From: Macrobrachium rosenbergii
Taxonomy: Eukaryota; Arthropoda; Malacostraca; Decapoda; Palaemonidae
NCBI RefSeq assembly: GCF_040412425.1
Contig: NC_089795.1
Span: 79,094,663-79,158,662 of the forward strand
DNA length: 64,000 bases
Reading direction: 5' to 3'
This document shows positions 13,604 through 30,726 of the stretch, in pieces (the stretch's first letter is position 1; each line of letters begins with the position of its first letter). Both the position numbers and the translations under genes were made by a program. The notes beneath the pieces are model-generated. The model worked only from the letters and a program-made list of their open reading frames with translations, did no database searches and was not told where the DNA came from.

Positions 13604-14744
13604 TGTAAATATATTCATGTGATTAAATGTCACATGATTAAGTGAATCCTGTCATGCAGTGTTCTGTAATGGCAGCTTTATCATTTAATTTGAAATGTAA
13701 TATCCGCATACAGTGACCCGTTTGCCCATGGTTGATGTGAAGAGGACGGTAATTGTTGGCCTTATCAATTGATGAAGCTGATATGTGATATCAGTATTAT
13801 ATCTGAACATTTTGCATGACCTAGAATTTATGAAATGGTACGGACGCGTTTTCAGTGAAAGTTTATCCCACTTATTATACCATTTAATAAAAAAAAATGA
13901 AATTGCCCTGTGGGGCTTTTGTTTCGTGATGATGTTTGCAATTGGGAAGTGTTCTTATTTGATTGCCGAGCTCGTAACTAATTGCTCATATTTGATTCCC
14001 CAACTTGCTCCAGATCTCTCTTTCGCAGGTTGCCGAACTTACATTATATATTGTGTTTTATTTAAAAGCGGGCTTTAAAATAACTTGGTCCTGTGCTCGT
14101 AACATAGGAGTGATTTCTAGAATACAGATACAAACATTTTTCAAATTGTCTTTCTAGCAGGCAGGGAGTTTTAATCCCTTCTTGTTTGCTTTATTCTTTT
14201 CATCGTGCTGCATAACATAATGTTGGTTCCATTTTGAACAACGAGCAAAAATTTATACCCAACACTTACGATGAATAATCAGTAGCGAAGAGTAGTATCG
14301 GGAAGCAAAAAAAAAAAAAGTAATAACTATAATAATAAAACCAACGGATGTTGCAAACGGAAAATCAATCCTATCAGGTCTTATCTCAGTAAATGACTAA
14401 TTATTATGGATATGACTGTTTAATGATAATTCAATAAGGGCGTATGTTAGCTCTTATGAAAATTGATATGAAATGCCTTCAGGGTTTCTGTAGCATCAGC
14501 CCCATAAATTTGATCTCGAAGTGGGGTTGGTTCTCGGAATGACCTCGTTTTCTGTGGCTGATGGTTGCATTTTAGTGTTTTTTTTATAGTAACCTATCTA
14601 CGTGGGCTTTGCCCATTTACAAAGTACTCAAGATGCTAATACCGTCTCATAAAAGGTCATGTAAATCATGTTTAGCTTCACATACTTGCATGCGTACATA
14701 CATACATGCATAATTACTTCAAACAACACAAATTCCCCGTGTAT

Positions 14745-14850
14745 AAGTTATTACTTCCACAAAGGATCTCAATAATGCGGAAGGTTCAAAAGAGGAGACT
14801 CTTTATTTCCAAGCTTTCAGAGGCGCGTCTGCCTTCATCATCACGGGACC
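14745..14850 (-). mobile_element. Retroelement fragment, possibly Penelope-like terminal region
   Basis: On the minus strand, TGATGATGAAGGCAGACGCG is followed by CCTCTGAAAGCTTGGAAATA and AAAGAGTCTCCTC. I associate this motif with Penelope-like retroelement terminal repeats, some of which contain hammerhead ribozymes. The helix GAAGGC/GCGCCTC and the flanking TGATGA and GAAA resemble a hammerhead core. However, the expected C of CTGATGA is G here. Family assignment is from memory. Confidence 0.35.
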
Positions 14851-17163
14851 AAATTATTATATGCATATGAGTGAAGTCCGTGTGTGCATTCATACCTACA
14901 TACACCTATTATGTACACATATAAATGATATATGTATATAGGCCTATGCATGCAATTGTCATTGAATGCTTTTGCAACGTGGTTTTACTCGGAACTCTTT
15001 CTTCCTCGTCCAGTGTGTTATAGTCTCCATTCCACTGGAATCTCTTGCTCTCGTTAACTGCATCTCATTTCCGCGTGAATTTGAAATGACCTTATAACTC
15101 CTACCCTAGTATTTTACCCACAGAGATACTCATTAGCGCAACTCTTGATGCAACACAGTGATATATATATACACAGTATATTCTCTTGAATAAAAATGAC
15201 ATTTCAACAAAGGTCCCTCGTTGTTGAAGCATCGTTAATTAAATTTCGTCTTATTGGGAAACGTAGTACTCTTGTGAAGTTGACTTTGGTCCTGTCTCCA
15301 TATTAATTTTAATTGAAGTGATATTCCCTTTACTTTTGTCTTTCCCTGATTGATATCAAGACCTTGCATGAATGCATGAAACAGCCCTCCTCCATTTTTT
15401 TTTCAACTCTATTGCAGTTAAACCCTGTACCATCTACTCAAGTTATGAAGTAGTTTTGTGATAGATGTTACACAATCACGTTTTTTTCTTTCTATTTTCC
15501 ATTAAAACTTACTGCTATTGTTCTCGTCAGAAAATCAGCTAACAGCGGTGTCTGACGACTTGGTTGTGATCTGTTGCTCATTAAAACTGTTTTTAGTCTT
15601 GTTATAATATTGATAAATTGCTGTACCAGCTCGTTACTGGCCTTGGCTTGCTGTACAGCCGACCCATGATGGTTAGTGAGCAGCTGTCGTAAACTTGAAT
15701 TGCTGATAATAAGCGTAAGAAGTGGCATCTTGACGAAAGAATCATATTTTTGTGTGTGTATATTTGGAACCTTTGATATTTAAGTTTTACTCTAAAGTGT
15801 TATGTTACACCCCTATGAACAGCTATTGTTCCATACATTATATTCTTTGGGCATTTCAAGAATGTGAACCATTTCAGTGATAGCAATTCACTATTAACCC
15901 GATTGGAGAGTGGATTACATATATATAACAAGAGTTTGACTGTAACCAATATATATGTGTCTGTAATTATTAGTTATGAAATTATTTGATCACCTGAATT
16001 AAAGTACTTTTAAGAGGTGTCATCGACTGTAAATAGTTCTATATTAGGTGAAAGGTGGAACATGAAGTTAGGGAAACTATATAATAAAAATAAAGATTGT
16101 GAATTGAAGATAGTAATTGAAGATAGTAATTACATGACGGTCAAGAGGTTTGACCAGTGGAAGATATTAACCGTTGTTTATTTTGACCAGGAAAATAACA
16201 AAGAAAGAGTTGTCAGGAATGTGTCGAGATTAGAGAACTCTTCTTCAATAAAGAATCGAGATTAGAGAATTCTTGTGTTATAGAGAATCGAGATTATAGA
16301 ACGCCTGTGTTATAGAGATGTGTTCAAGATAATATAGAGATAGAGTTAAGAATCCGCGGCGTTGCAACATTGTAGCATTTAATATTATTGTGCTGCATTC
16401 TGTTTTGCTCTTTTCTGTTCCTCTTTAAATTTAAGTGTTCATTTTGCATTATAAAGGTCAACGAATTAATATAAGAATGGAAATGATTTAGTATGCATTT
16501 TTTTCACTATTTAATTATCGTTGATGTGAATGAACTTATTACAGTTCTATCTAATTTTTGTTGTTGAGGTGCATTTTGATTATCGTCCTGATGCGAATTT
16601 CAGTTTTTATTTCGATTTATTATTTATATATTTTTTTTTCATTTTCCATTACACGTGTCATCTTGACGGCATTTTATCTTAATTGTAGAAATGGCGTGCA
16701 CTTTGTTTGAATGCCCTGTTTATTTTTTGTCCCTCTGTAATTTTTTTTGTTGTCTTTGTTAAATCTTGAGTCGAAAAGACTGATATCTTGTGTATGTTTG
16801 GTTGGAGCGATGCAGAAGGTAGTTTAGATATATTTATTTTTGGTTATTGCAGAAAATTAATTACAGTATCGAAAAACGAATTGGAATTCTCATTTCAAAA
16901 TCGAATACGTGCTTAGGTACGTTTGGAGGACAGGACACTCTCGCCTCTCTCATCTCGATGACTTTTTTTCAGAAATTTTCTTTGGAAGATAACTGAATAT
17001 TTTAATATCGCAGTATCTTAGTCTGTGCGTAACTGTCTTTTACATGTAATCATCCTTTTACTCATAATGTTTAAAGTTACATCGCTAATGGAGAGGGCTT
17101 AATAATTCTCATTACCTTTGGCAGGAAAATTGCCACGAAGAATCGCAATTAGGTACGACTCAG

Positions 17164-17216
17164 TGTGTGTGTGTGTTTGTCTGTGTATGTATGTATGTAT
17201 GTATGTATGTATGTAT
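17164..17216. repeat. (GT)n and (GTAT)n microsatellite
   Basis: GT run followed by seven GTAT-type units. Confidence 0.9.
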
Positions 17217-18654
17217 CTACATCCGGATAATAACCTTCATGATATTACGGAGACTTACTGTTTAATTTGATACTCGTCCGCAAGCTAAATGGAATGTGGG
17301 TTTACGTACGTGCGTGTCAAGATTGTAAGAAACTCCTCCATGTTAAGTAATGGTAAGGTGTCAAGTATATTTACTTCGTAAGTTTGTTATACCCAGTTCA
17401 CGAAATTCCTTTTTGCGCGCTGTCCTGTAAAGCTTTTGTGTTACAATATCAAAATGTTTCATTGATGTAAGTGCTGTACTCGAATATCCTTTCATGATCA
17501 TGAATTTGAGTGGTGTTAGTATTGCATGATACCACCCGCTGGCGACGAAATCGTATTTTTGAAATATTTGTCTTTAAACCTGAAATGACAGAATGATTTC
17601 GAATATTATATTGACCTTAATATTCCGTGTCATGGAACTGTTATTTATATTTTACGTTGAAACTTTATTTCCGTGGATACTGCTGTACTTTACCAAAATT
17701 ACATCCAGCATAATTTTTTTAACCAAAATTTAAATTATCATTTGCTTATCCTGCCCTTTCGTTTTACATTGTTGTTAAATTAGTTATTGCCAAGTTTCAT
17801 CACATCCTTGGAGTATATTAGCCACGAGACAAATACTAATCCATTATACATAATTTTAACTTGGTTCAGGATTGATACCCAATTGCCAAGGAAGGCAAAT
17901 ATTGTCTACTGATATAAGGAAACGTTTAGAAAAGATCGACCACCCATCAAGGAACCAGTTACTCTTTAATTTTTATAGTGATCCGAATCCTAGTCCACTT
18001 CCATATTTGGACAGCTAGCCTGTGAGGTAAGAGCTAAAACCATTCCATTAGTCAGATAGTGACTGGAATTTAGATCTTATAAGAGAACACCCAATGTCAT
18101 AATGAATTTAGTTTTAATGAAGCTCATTTGTAGATGTATTGGCCATTAAATAGGAACATTGCTATTGAATTGCAAAGAGAAGCTTTATATTATGTGGGAA
18201 CTTGCCATACATTTTTACGAAACATTTTTTGAAGGTTGGCCAGAGCCCACAAGCCTCCTAGTTTTTAGTGCCTAAGCAGATTTGGAGGAAGGATGATCAG
18301 TCGTGCTTAGGCATAGTATCTACCGAGTATTTTTTTTATTTATTATAAGTTCATATATGTTTTTAGGAAGGGTTTAAGTTATAATTCTAGACGTGCTTGT
18401 ATGCATTATTATGTTGTTTTGTGCAATTGTTATCCGGCGTTTTCCTTTAGTGAGAATAAGATTAGCTGTGGCCTCGTAGAAGAGTCCTCGGAGGGGAAGT
18501 GGAATATGGTGCCATTGGCATCTTTAGATATATTGAGGAAGCTGGTCTTATTTATAAACTTTAGCCTTTAATTGTATTTTTATTTTTAAGCTTCTTTTAT
18601 TTTTAAATATATGATTTTATTGGTTCTGCGTTTTAATGTATGTTGGTGCCGACA

Positions 18655-18785
18655 CCAGAAAGCTAAAACTTATGCACAGCGAAATTGTTGTTGCAGGGAC
18701 TAGACCTCTGTTTTTTATCTGTACTTTTTTGCGCCGATGACCTTGCAGTTATGACGCCAGATAAATTTTACTCAGTCAGTCAATC
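18655..18785 (+). mobile_element. Probable 3' tail of a dispersed element with (CAGT/AATC)-type end
   Basis: GCGCCGATGACCTTGCAGTT followed by ATGACGCCAGATAAATTTTA and CAGTCAGTCAATC resembles a tail that recurs in decapod DNA. There is only one copy in this window, so the evidence is weak. Confidence 0.3.
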
Positions 18786-19116
18786 GTAAGAAAGAGTTCA
18801 TCTGCCATAAAGGGGCGTTTCCAACTCGATGGATTCCTTAACCTTCAACTAGGTGCTTTAGGATACATTGTAAATGCAACCCAAACCATAAGTATCTCTC
18901 AGGAAATACAGGTCGTATCGCTTACAACCAATGCCTTAGCAGCCCTTAGCAGTGAAACGTAATGTCAGTTTTGGTTGCTGTTGGGCTCAGAGGATAGGCT
19001 CATCCGCCATTGGGAATCATTTCCTCTCCCAAGGAGTTCACAACCATCTAAGCAATCTCTGTCTTCGTGTGCGGTTCATGAAAGTCCCAGACCATTGGCA
19101 CCACTACCACGGCAGT

Positions 19117-19120
<4 letters not shown>

Positions 19121-19171
<51 letters not shown>
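19121..19171. repeat. (CT)n microsatellite
   Basis: About 25 CT units. Confidence 0.95.
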
Positions 19172-19174
<3 letters not shown>

Positions 19175-20164
19175 GTATGATCTATAAATTGTACGATTTT
19201 ATTTTGTATTCGACCTATTACTTTTCCTTTTCCCGCATGTTTTCGTGGATCATCGTAACGTTTTCATCAAAAGTCTTCAAACGAATTTTGTAAAACATTT
19301 CCAGTGACCCGGAAAAATAAATCTTTGACGAATTTAATCTCTTTTATTCCCACTCTCTGGGTTTTATATTGGGTTATATATATATTTTTTCTTTTATTTC
19401 TGATCCTAGTCCTGTTTTGTTTTCCGGTATGTAACTACATGCCTGTTAGCGAATGATGCTAGATCTTTCAGGCTGAAAAACGCTGCTGAAATTGTTCGTT
19501 TGTGTTTGATTGATGATGTAGTTTTAAAAAAAGAATTTTTTTCATTACAGAAAACACACCAGTTTAAGCCACAGGTGCTTCTGTTAAAACGTTTTCGTCA
19601 GTAGGTGGTGTCATTCTTTGAAGGACGAAGCTTAGGAGCAAAGAAGGCGTGGAAAACATTCAGATTAGGGTTTTAAACTGCTTTAAAAAATCTAGGAGTG
19701 GCTTCTCACAGAGCGAAGCGTTGTTGTTTATATATTCAGATGCAACTTATATTCAAGAATGATAAATGGAAACAGGGAAAAACTAACGTAACCCTTGTCG
19801 ACTAAGTGCGGCAAATATTGCAACGAACATTTAGCAAACAATGGAAGTACACCACTCTGGTCACTCCCTTTTATCTTAAATAGAGAAAAGATTAGTTTGG
19901 AATGTGATGTAAAAGCATACATAAGCACAGAGGGATGATTGTAGACCGGTACAAAATTAGTATGACAATTACAGGAACATGTCAACAAACTGAACCGGAT
20001 TCTTATACGTTTCGAAGGTTGTTCTAATTGCAAATAGCAATTAACATACGTAAGTACCCAAACAGGTGCGTGTGTGTGTATATATATATATATGTATATA
20101 TAAGTATGTATTGTGTATGTGTGTATATATTATATACATACATATATATGTGTATGTGTGTTAT

Positions 20165-20338
20165 TTAATAGCCACAATAACCTATTAACCCTAGATTTCT
20201 TCAAACATATTGATAAACTTGTCACTGCAAAACCTAAGAAACGTATGAAGAAATTCTGATCTGACGCCTGTGGCAGGATTTGAACCCACCCAGGATGTCA
20301 GAGTAAGGTTTCTTAAACCATTCGACCCTCAAAATCGA
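20165..20338 (-). mobile_element. tRNA-derived SINE with (TA)n/(TG)n tail
   Basis: Minus strand from 20338: GTCGAATGGTTTAAGAAACC, then CATCCTGGGTGGGTTCAAATCC. This gives an A-box-like and a clear B-box-like block 30-odd bases apart. A body without open frame follows, then a microsatellite tail at 20074-20160. The acceptor stem does not close, so it is not a functional tRNA. Confidence 0.55.
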
Positions 20339-20381
20339 AAAGTTGAAAGGCTTTTGTGGCTACTATAAATGCATATATAAG

Positions 20382-20382
<1 letters not shown>

Positions 20383-20439
<57 letters not shown>

Positions 20440-20505
20440 TATAATGTGTGTGTGTGTGTATTTTCAGATATATATATATATATTATATATATATATGTAT
20501 GTATG

Positions 20506-20582
<77 letters not shown>

Positions 20583-20600
20583 GTGTGTGTGTATATTAGT
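20383..20600. repeat. (TA)n-dominated compound microsatellite
   Basis: TA blocks broken by GTGTGTGTGTATTTTCAG and GTATGTATGTATATAC; ends with GGGGTGTGTGTGTA. Confidence 0.95.
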
Positions 20601-21079
20601 ATACACTCATATACAAATAAATTTGTATATGCGTATATATATACAACTACCTTTTTTAATTTTTTTAATTACTACATCCCTTCATGGTAGTGCATTTTCA
20701 TGCATGGTCATGATTTTGCCTTTCTACTCCAGAACTATATTTTAAAAACTTGTCGTTTCAGCCAGACAGGACAATTTCCCTTAATTAGTTTCCTTAAAAA
20801 ACGGTTTTCTACGAACACTTGAAACTGTACCAACAGTCAGTTGTGCACAATCTCATTTGCTTCGCTTCTTCGGGCTTGTGTTGAAGTGGAAAGAATTGTA
20901 GCGAGCATAGGTACTACTCCCGTGCTTCAAAAATATGAAGTGGGCCCGGTCTTCATCCATTTTGCCTGTCGATGCGGCTAAGCCTTTATTAAATTTTGGC
21001 GAACGTCGAGGCTACCTTTGATGAAGAAGCATTTAGAGGGCGCACTTTCCACTCCGCTTTTATTATGACTTTTCGTTCG

Positions 21080-21275
21080 TTTCCAATATGCGCATTTCAT
21101 CGCTTTAATTAAAAATTTGGTTCCTTGCGCATATTCGAACATTCATGTATTTCCGGTATACGTATATCAATGTCTTTTATTTAAATTTGTGTCTGTACGC
21201 ATATTCGTACTTTCATGTATGTATTTTTCATCTTTTATTTAAAAAGTTTATCCGTACTCATATTCATACACAATT
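21080..21275. repeat. Three imperfect 60-70 bp tandem units
   Basis: Units each contain TTCATGTATTTC-type, CTTTTATTTAAA-type and GTACGCATATTCGTAC-type blocks. A fourth copy occurs at 21780-21855, at the head of the second half of the larger duplication. Confidence 0.65.
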
Positions 21276-22255
21276 TGGCAGAAATTAAGGGTAAACTTTT
21301 GAGGTAAAAACATGGATACCTGGTTATTATTTTTTTACTTATAAAGTAATTCATCGGGTCAGTACAAAAGGAAATAGGATATTCACATAAATGGAATTTA
21401 AAAATGATTTAATTTTGCGAGTGGACTTCCCAAGAGTAAAAAAAAATAGATAAATCTTTTTATGAAAAAACCTTGACGTTGAGTGGCATGTCATCCGTGT
21501 AAAGAATTACCTCGGTTCTGGAAATGACGGTCAAGAATAAACTCAGAGCAGTAATTAGCGAAGGAAATGTTTATCTTCCACCACCAACGTGAAAGACATT
21601 TGAAATGTTAATAATAAAAAAAAAAACAAGATCATAAAAAGTAAAAATCCCCATTTAATGTTTTTGAGAGTTGACTGCGAGTAGCGTTGACTACTTTGCA
21701 TGCATTACTTGTTAACCAGTTGGAGTGTACTTAATTTTGTTGTTTGTTTTATAATTTTTACCTTATTTTGATGATCGTGAGTTCATGTATTTCCAATGCT
21801 TATTTCATTGTCTTTTGTTTGATATTTGTGACCGTATTCATATTCTTACACAAAATGGAAGAAATTAATGATAAACTTTTAATCCAACCTGGTTATTATT
21901 TTTTGACTGATCGAAATTCAAATTGGCAAGGTCATTACAAAAGGATGTAGGAAAATTGCAGAGCGGACTTCCCCAGAGAAAATAAAATTAGGTAAAAGTT
22001 TTTATAAAAAACTTTGACGTTGAGTGGCACCTCATTCATGGAAAGAATTATCTTGGTTCCGGAAAGAACGGTCAAGAATAAACTCGAGCAGTAAATAAAG
22101 AGGGAAATGTTTATCTACCACCACCACCATAAAAGTCATTCGGAATGATGATAATAAAGAACAGTATAAAAAGTAAAAATTTCTATTTAATGTTTCTGAA
22201 AGTTGACTTTGAGAAGCGTACATTGCATGCATTTCTTGTTAACCAGTTGGGGTGT
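21275..22255. repeat. Local segmental duplication, two copies of about 450 bp
   Basis: 21275-21727 and 21850-22253 match in order: ACACAA...GGCAGAAATTAAGG, GACTTCCC, TTGACGTTGAGTGGCA, GAAAGAATTA/GTAAAGAATTAC, ACGGTCAAGAATAAACTC, GGAAATGTTTATCT, CCACCACCA, AAAAAGTAAAAAT, CTTGTTAACCAGTTGG. Divergence is marked. Confidence 0.8.
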
Positions 22256-22404
22256 CTTTTATTTGATCAATCCTTATGAGTAATTTTTGATATTTTAAAT
22301 AATTTCAAATTACTGAACCCGTCTTCGCAAGGAGTGAAGTCTATTTCTTTATGTCGACACTTCAACACTTCAAGAACAATTTGTATACATACCTAATATT
22401 TACA

Positions 22405-22411
22405 TTATATA

Positions 22412-22477
<66 letters not shown>

Positions 22478-22517
22478 CATATAAATACATATACTGTATA
22501 TTTATATGTATATATAT
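22405..22517. repeat. (TA)n microsatellite
   Basis: TA tract ending with ATACATACATAAATACATA. Confidence 0.95.
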
Positions 22518-22519
22518 AA

Positions 22520-23218
22520 TTTGTTGAAATGTATCCATATCCATGTCTTTAGTATTGGGTGTACTATTACAGTACCTTACATATGTTCGAAAAACATATG
22601 GATATGGAAAGACTGCCTTCCGGTGGCTTTGTTTTGTTTTGAATTAACAAGTCGTGTGTTGACACATTTGCATTTTTCCGCAATGTTGATGATCTGTCGT
22701 GCAAAAATTTCAACTTGCAAAAATTTACACTTGGATTTTTATTTGACTTTGACGACTTCTTTTTCTTTGTTGTTGAAGTTTGCGGTTTACCATTCACGTC
22801 ATTATACATTGTTGTAATAGCACTGAAGAGACTAGACTCGGTGTTTTCATCCTAATTACCACTACGAGTAAGTTCTTGGAATGAGTTTTTCCCTTCATGA
22901 TTGACTATTTTAGTAATCCCTGTGTCCTCCTTTGTTCATTGTGAACGATTACTAATAAATTTATGTGTTTTGTTTTATGTATTTTACATTTTCAACCACC
23001 CATTTCTTGTCATGATACTACTTTGCTAAGAAATGCAGTTTAGCCAATGTTCAAATTTGGTTATGCGTTTGTTTGTGTGAAATGTATATATAACACGTCG
23101 TAGGTAGATGTATTTGGAGAATGGTCGTAAGTGTTCTGATGTTATAATATCCAAAACATACAGCATAAAGAAAAAAGAGGTAATTTTGGGTGCCTGCGTT
23201 TGTGTGTGTGTGTGTGTT

Positions 23219-23249
<31 letters not shown>

Positions 23250-24770
23250 ATGTATCAGAGATAATGCGGTAAGGTTCAGGGAATGTTTCGTTCCACAGAG
23301 GCAAGAGTGGTATTTAATTACCGAATGTTGGTAAAATGAATAATAAAGCTTTTTGTCAGAAACTTTTCACCAGGATACGCTCTTTATTAGCAAATAACAC
23401 ACTGTCCCTGTCTTGTCCATCTCCCATAGTTTCGATCATTTTCGGACAAAGGGCATAAATACGCCTTTTCTGTGGAGCAGTGCTGTACAACCTTTTCCGT
23501 TACCACAACGGAGGGAATTTTACCAAAACCCTTTGGAATCGTTCCCATATCAAGGCATAGGCCTACCCTATACACCCTAGTCAGTCTTCACCATCATGAT
23601 GTTGCAACTCACTAGTAATCCCATGTATACTTTCATATCGAGTGTAGTACTGTACTTAAGTGGCCTTCAGTGATAGCCAGATGTTCTGTGGCACACAAGT
23701 TTGTATGACCATTTTGGGACAAGGGTAAGGGACTAGTAGCCTCATCCTGTGAATTAGTTATTGGAATCTTAGAACAGTTCTCAAAGGTCTGGCGTGAATA
23801 GCATTGGGTCACAATGATGCTTGAGAAACCAAGGTACCATGCATTCTTTGGCTTAATGCAGCTTTCCTTTCAAGCTTCTTCGAATTGCTATTTTTTTTTT
23901 TTTTGTCTTCAATAATTAGCCGAAACTTTTGAGTAAGCTTTATTAATTTCTTTCAATTTTCTTGTTTCAAGATTTTCTCAGTGTTGAACGCAAAGTACAT
24001 TATTCTTTGGCTGTGTGTTTGTTGAATACAGAAAAATAGTTAAATATGTGGATACTGTTGCGGTTTGTAGGATTGTTATTCATTAATAAAATGTCAGCGT
24101 CAATGGCTTCTCATTACTTAATTTTCCTATGTTCCTAATTTTATGGTCAATTTCCTCTTCTTATTTATTTTGTAATTTTTCAGGTTTGAGACTATACCGA
24201 TGATTTTTGACTTCCAGGTATTTAGAAAATTTATTTATCGCGTACTTGACGATATGCTTGTTTATTAAGCCTCCTCGGTTTATAGTTTCAAAATTAGCCT
24301 TTTCACTGCTCTAAAAGATTCGAACGAGCATCTAATCTGGTTCTGTTTTAGCCACAAACTCTGCTTGTGATCTTTCCCAGTCATCATGTTAGGGTTTATT
24401 GTTCGAAAACCGTTTCTTGTGATTCTGCTTTTGTATTTCCGTTTCCTCTCCTGTTTTCCAGTGCACAAAGCTTGAAAAAATAGAGCGTGTGCTGGTAATC
24501 CTGCTGAAAGCGTTAGTACAGTCTGCGCCAGTTGAATCTTTATGCCAGTTTGCTGGGGCATGCCAAATCCCTTGCAAAGCTTGACATATATGAGGACTTT
24601 TCGGGGTTCCGACTGCCCGTTGTGTTTTGAATTCAGCAGAAAAAACTATCAGCTGGTGTTTGTATTTAATTTTCTTCTTTTATTTTTCATTTAGATTTCG
24701 TAAAATGTGTGGTAGCATAATTTGGTTTAGCACTACAGGTTCATTTGAAAGAGACACTGAAATGTGAGGT
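22520..24770. other. Downstream flank of gene A, no gene recognised
   Basis: AT-rich, with the (TG)(GA) tract at 23.2 kb. Short frames on both strands lack splice support or family resemblance. Confidence 0.5.
23200..23250. repeat. (TG)n(GA)n microsatellite
   Basis: Short TG run directly joined to GA run. Confidence 0.9.
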
Positions 24771-24776
24771 TTTATT
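24771..24776 (-). terminator. Candidate poly(A) signal of gene A
   Basis: A minus-strand AATAAA lies 190 bp past the gene A stop codon. It is the first exact hexamer I found downstream. No comparable exact hexamer was found close behind genes B and C, so this is tentative. Confidence 0.3.
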
Positions 24777-24965
24777 ATGATAATACATTCTTTACCTCTA
24801 CCTCTGCTCTTATGGTACTTGACCAGAGATAAAAATATATGATAAAATTCTTATTCTCAGATTAGTATTAGACTAGACAAGGAACAATAACTTGAAAGCT
24901 TTTAACTTTGGGTCATTTTGGCTTTTTCAAACGACTCGACGTGTCGAAGGTGGTTTTGTCGGTTT

Positions 24966-29544
<4,579 letters not shown>

Positions 29545-30091
29545 TATCTGAAAGGAATTTAAATATATGCTAATACTTGCCTGTTTTATTTAATCTGTTT
29601 GGTATATTATGCAGGAGGCAAAAATATATTTTTAGGACACTGCACAGCTAGCAAAAATTACTTTTTTTATGTGAATTTTTTTACATATGCTGTAAAGGTA
29701 TTTATGTTTATTTTATACTTGGGAATAAGTTGGGGTCAATTAGGTAATACCTGGAATTCCGAAAATTAACACTGGGATAATTTTTTAAATCATATCGATA
29801 ATCCTGCAAATTAATACACTGGAACCAATTACTTAATTCTGAAAATTTCTGAGGATCACCTGATTATTAAAGAATTTTAAATTTAATATGTCCGTACAAA
29901 ATCGAAATATCTGGATTGAAAATAATGTATATTACTGGGGATCATATATTATAGTATTCAGATAATCTAGCTGTTTAAAGTCGAAGTGTTTATAAGTAAA
30001 ATACCAACATATCTGATGTTCAAATAATATTGTCATTAAAATGTTAACACAAAGTACAAACTCTGCATCTCCTAATCTGAGAGGCGCTTAC

Positions 30092-30122
30092 CTTCTTGTA
30101 GGTGTTGTGACCAGTTAAGTGG
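30092..30122 (-). other. Gene A non-coding first exon (5' UTR)
   Basis: The donor GTAAGC follows minus-strand AAGAAG at 30092. It joins the acceptor TTTCAG ending at 29548, three bases before the start codon. The upper limit is estimated from the TATA box. The exon resembles the first exons of genes B and C (AACTGG...CACAACACC type sequence), which supports it. Confidence 0.65.
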
Positions 30123-30240
30123 TAAGGAGATGGGTCTGTCGCCTCCTTTTATACACACGCTGCTAAGTCTATCAGGCCTGCGACGTCCTCCCACCCTATG
30201 TTTGTTGTTATCCCGCAAACAAAGACGCGGTCCAAGGGCG
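30116..30240 (-). promoter_or_regulatory. Gene A core promoter: TATA box plus shared upstream element
   Basis: Minus-strand TATAAAAG occupies 30153-30146, about 35 bp upstream of the presumed start. An 11-bp element (plus-strand GTCCAAGGGCG) lies at 30230-30240, 77 bp farther out, and is identical in all three genes. A CCCACCC-like string on the plus strand lies between them (about 30189-30196). Confidence 0.7.
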
Positions 30241-30282
30241 GTTATGATAATTAAAATTATGCTAAATGCCATTCCGCTTCCA

Positions 30283-30310
30283 TGAGTCTTCTGCCTTCGG
30301 GGGACATTCT

Positions 30311-30341
<31 letters not shown>

Positions 30342-30368
30342 ACAAGACTGGTATTTTCAGGGACTGTC

Positions 30369-30408
<40 letters not shown>

Positions 30409-30545
30409 AGACTGGTATTTCTAGGACGTTCGTCTCTCTCTCTCTCTCTCCAAGACTCTCTCTCTCTCTCTCCAAGACTGGTATTTTCAGGGGACGTTCG
30501 TCTCTCTCTCTCTCTCTCCAAGACTGGTATTTTCAGGGGACGTTC

Positions 30546-30583
<38 letters not shown>

Positions 30584-30662
30584 AAGACTGATATTGCTCT
30601 CCTGAAGCAAGTAGGTAGTCTTTGAATTCTCCTACCATTAATCTTCTGCCTTCGATGGACAT

Positions 30663-30722
<60 letters not shown>
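30283..30722 (+). repeat. Compound (CT)n array interleaved with a unique 20-30 bp unit, upstream of gene A
   Basis: Five units of CCAAGACTGGTATTTTCAGG-type sequence (one with GATATTGCTCTCC) alternate with CT runs of 6-20 dinucleotides. CTTCTGCCTTCGGGGGACATTC at the left recurs as CTTCTGCCTTCGATGGACATTC near 30645, so a larger unit is also duplicated. It begins about 130 bp upstream of the gene A TATA box. Confidence 0.85.

Positions 30723-30724
<2 letters not shown>

Positions 30725-30726
<2 letters not shown>

Larger units (their letters stand above)
13610..18650. other. No gene recognised, one retroelement fragment
   Basis: About 5 kb of AT-rich sequence. The only structured items are the retroelement fragment at 14.75-14.85 kb, three 30-40 bp direct units with AGAATCGAGATTA at 16220-16315, and the short GT repeat at 17.16 kb. 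Confidence 0.5.

Noticed and set aside
15492..15728. 78-codon minus-strand frame with protein-like composition
   Set aside because: No paralog, motif, acceptor or donor evidence; AT-rich codon use like the background.
20270..20338. Functional tRNA gene on the minus strand
   Set aside because: Box-like sequences are present but the acceptor and D stems do not close, and a SINE body follows.
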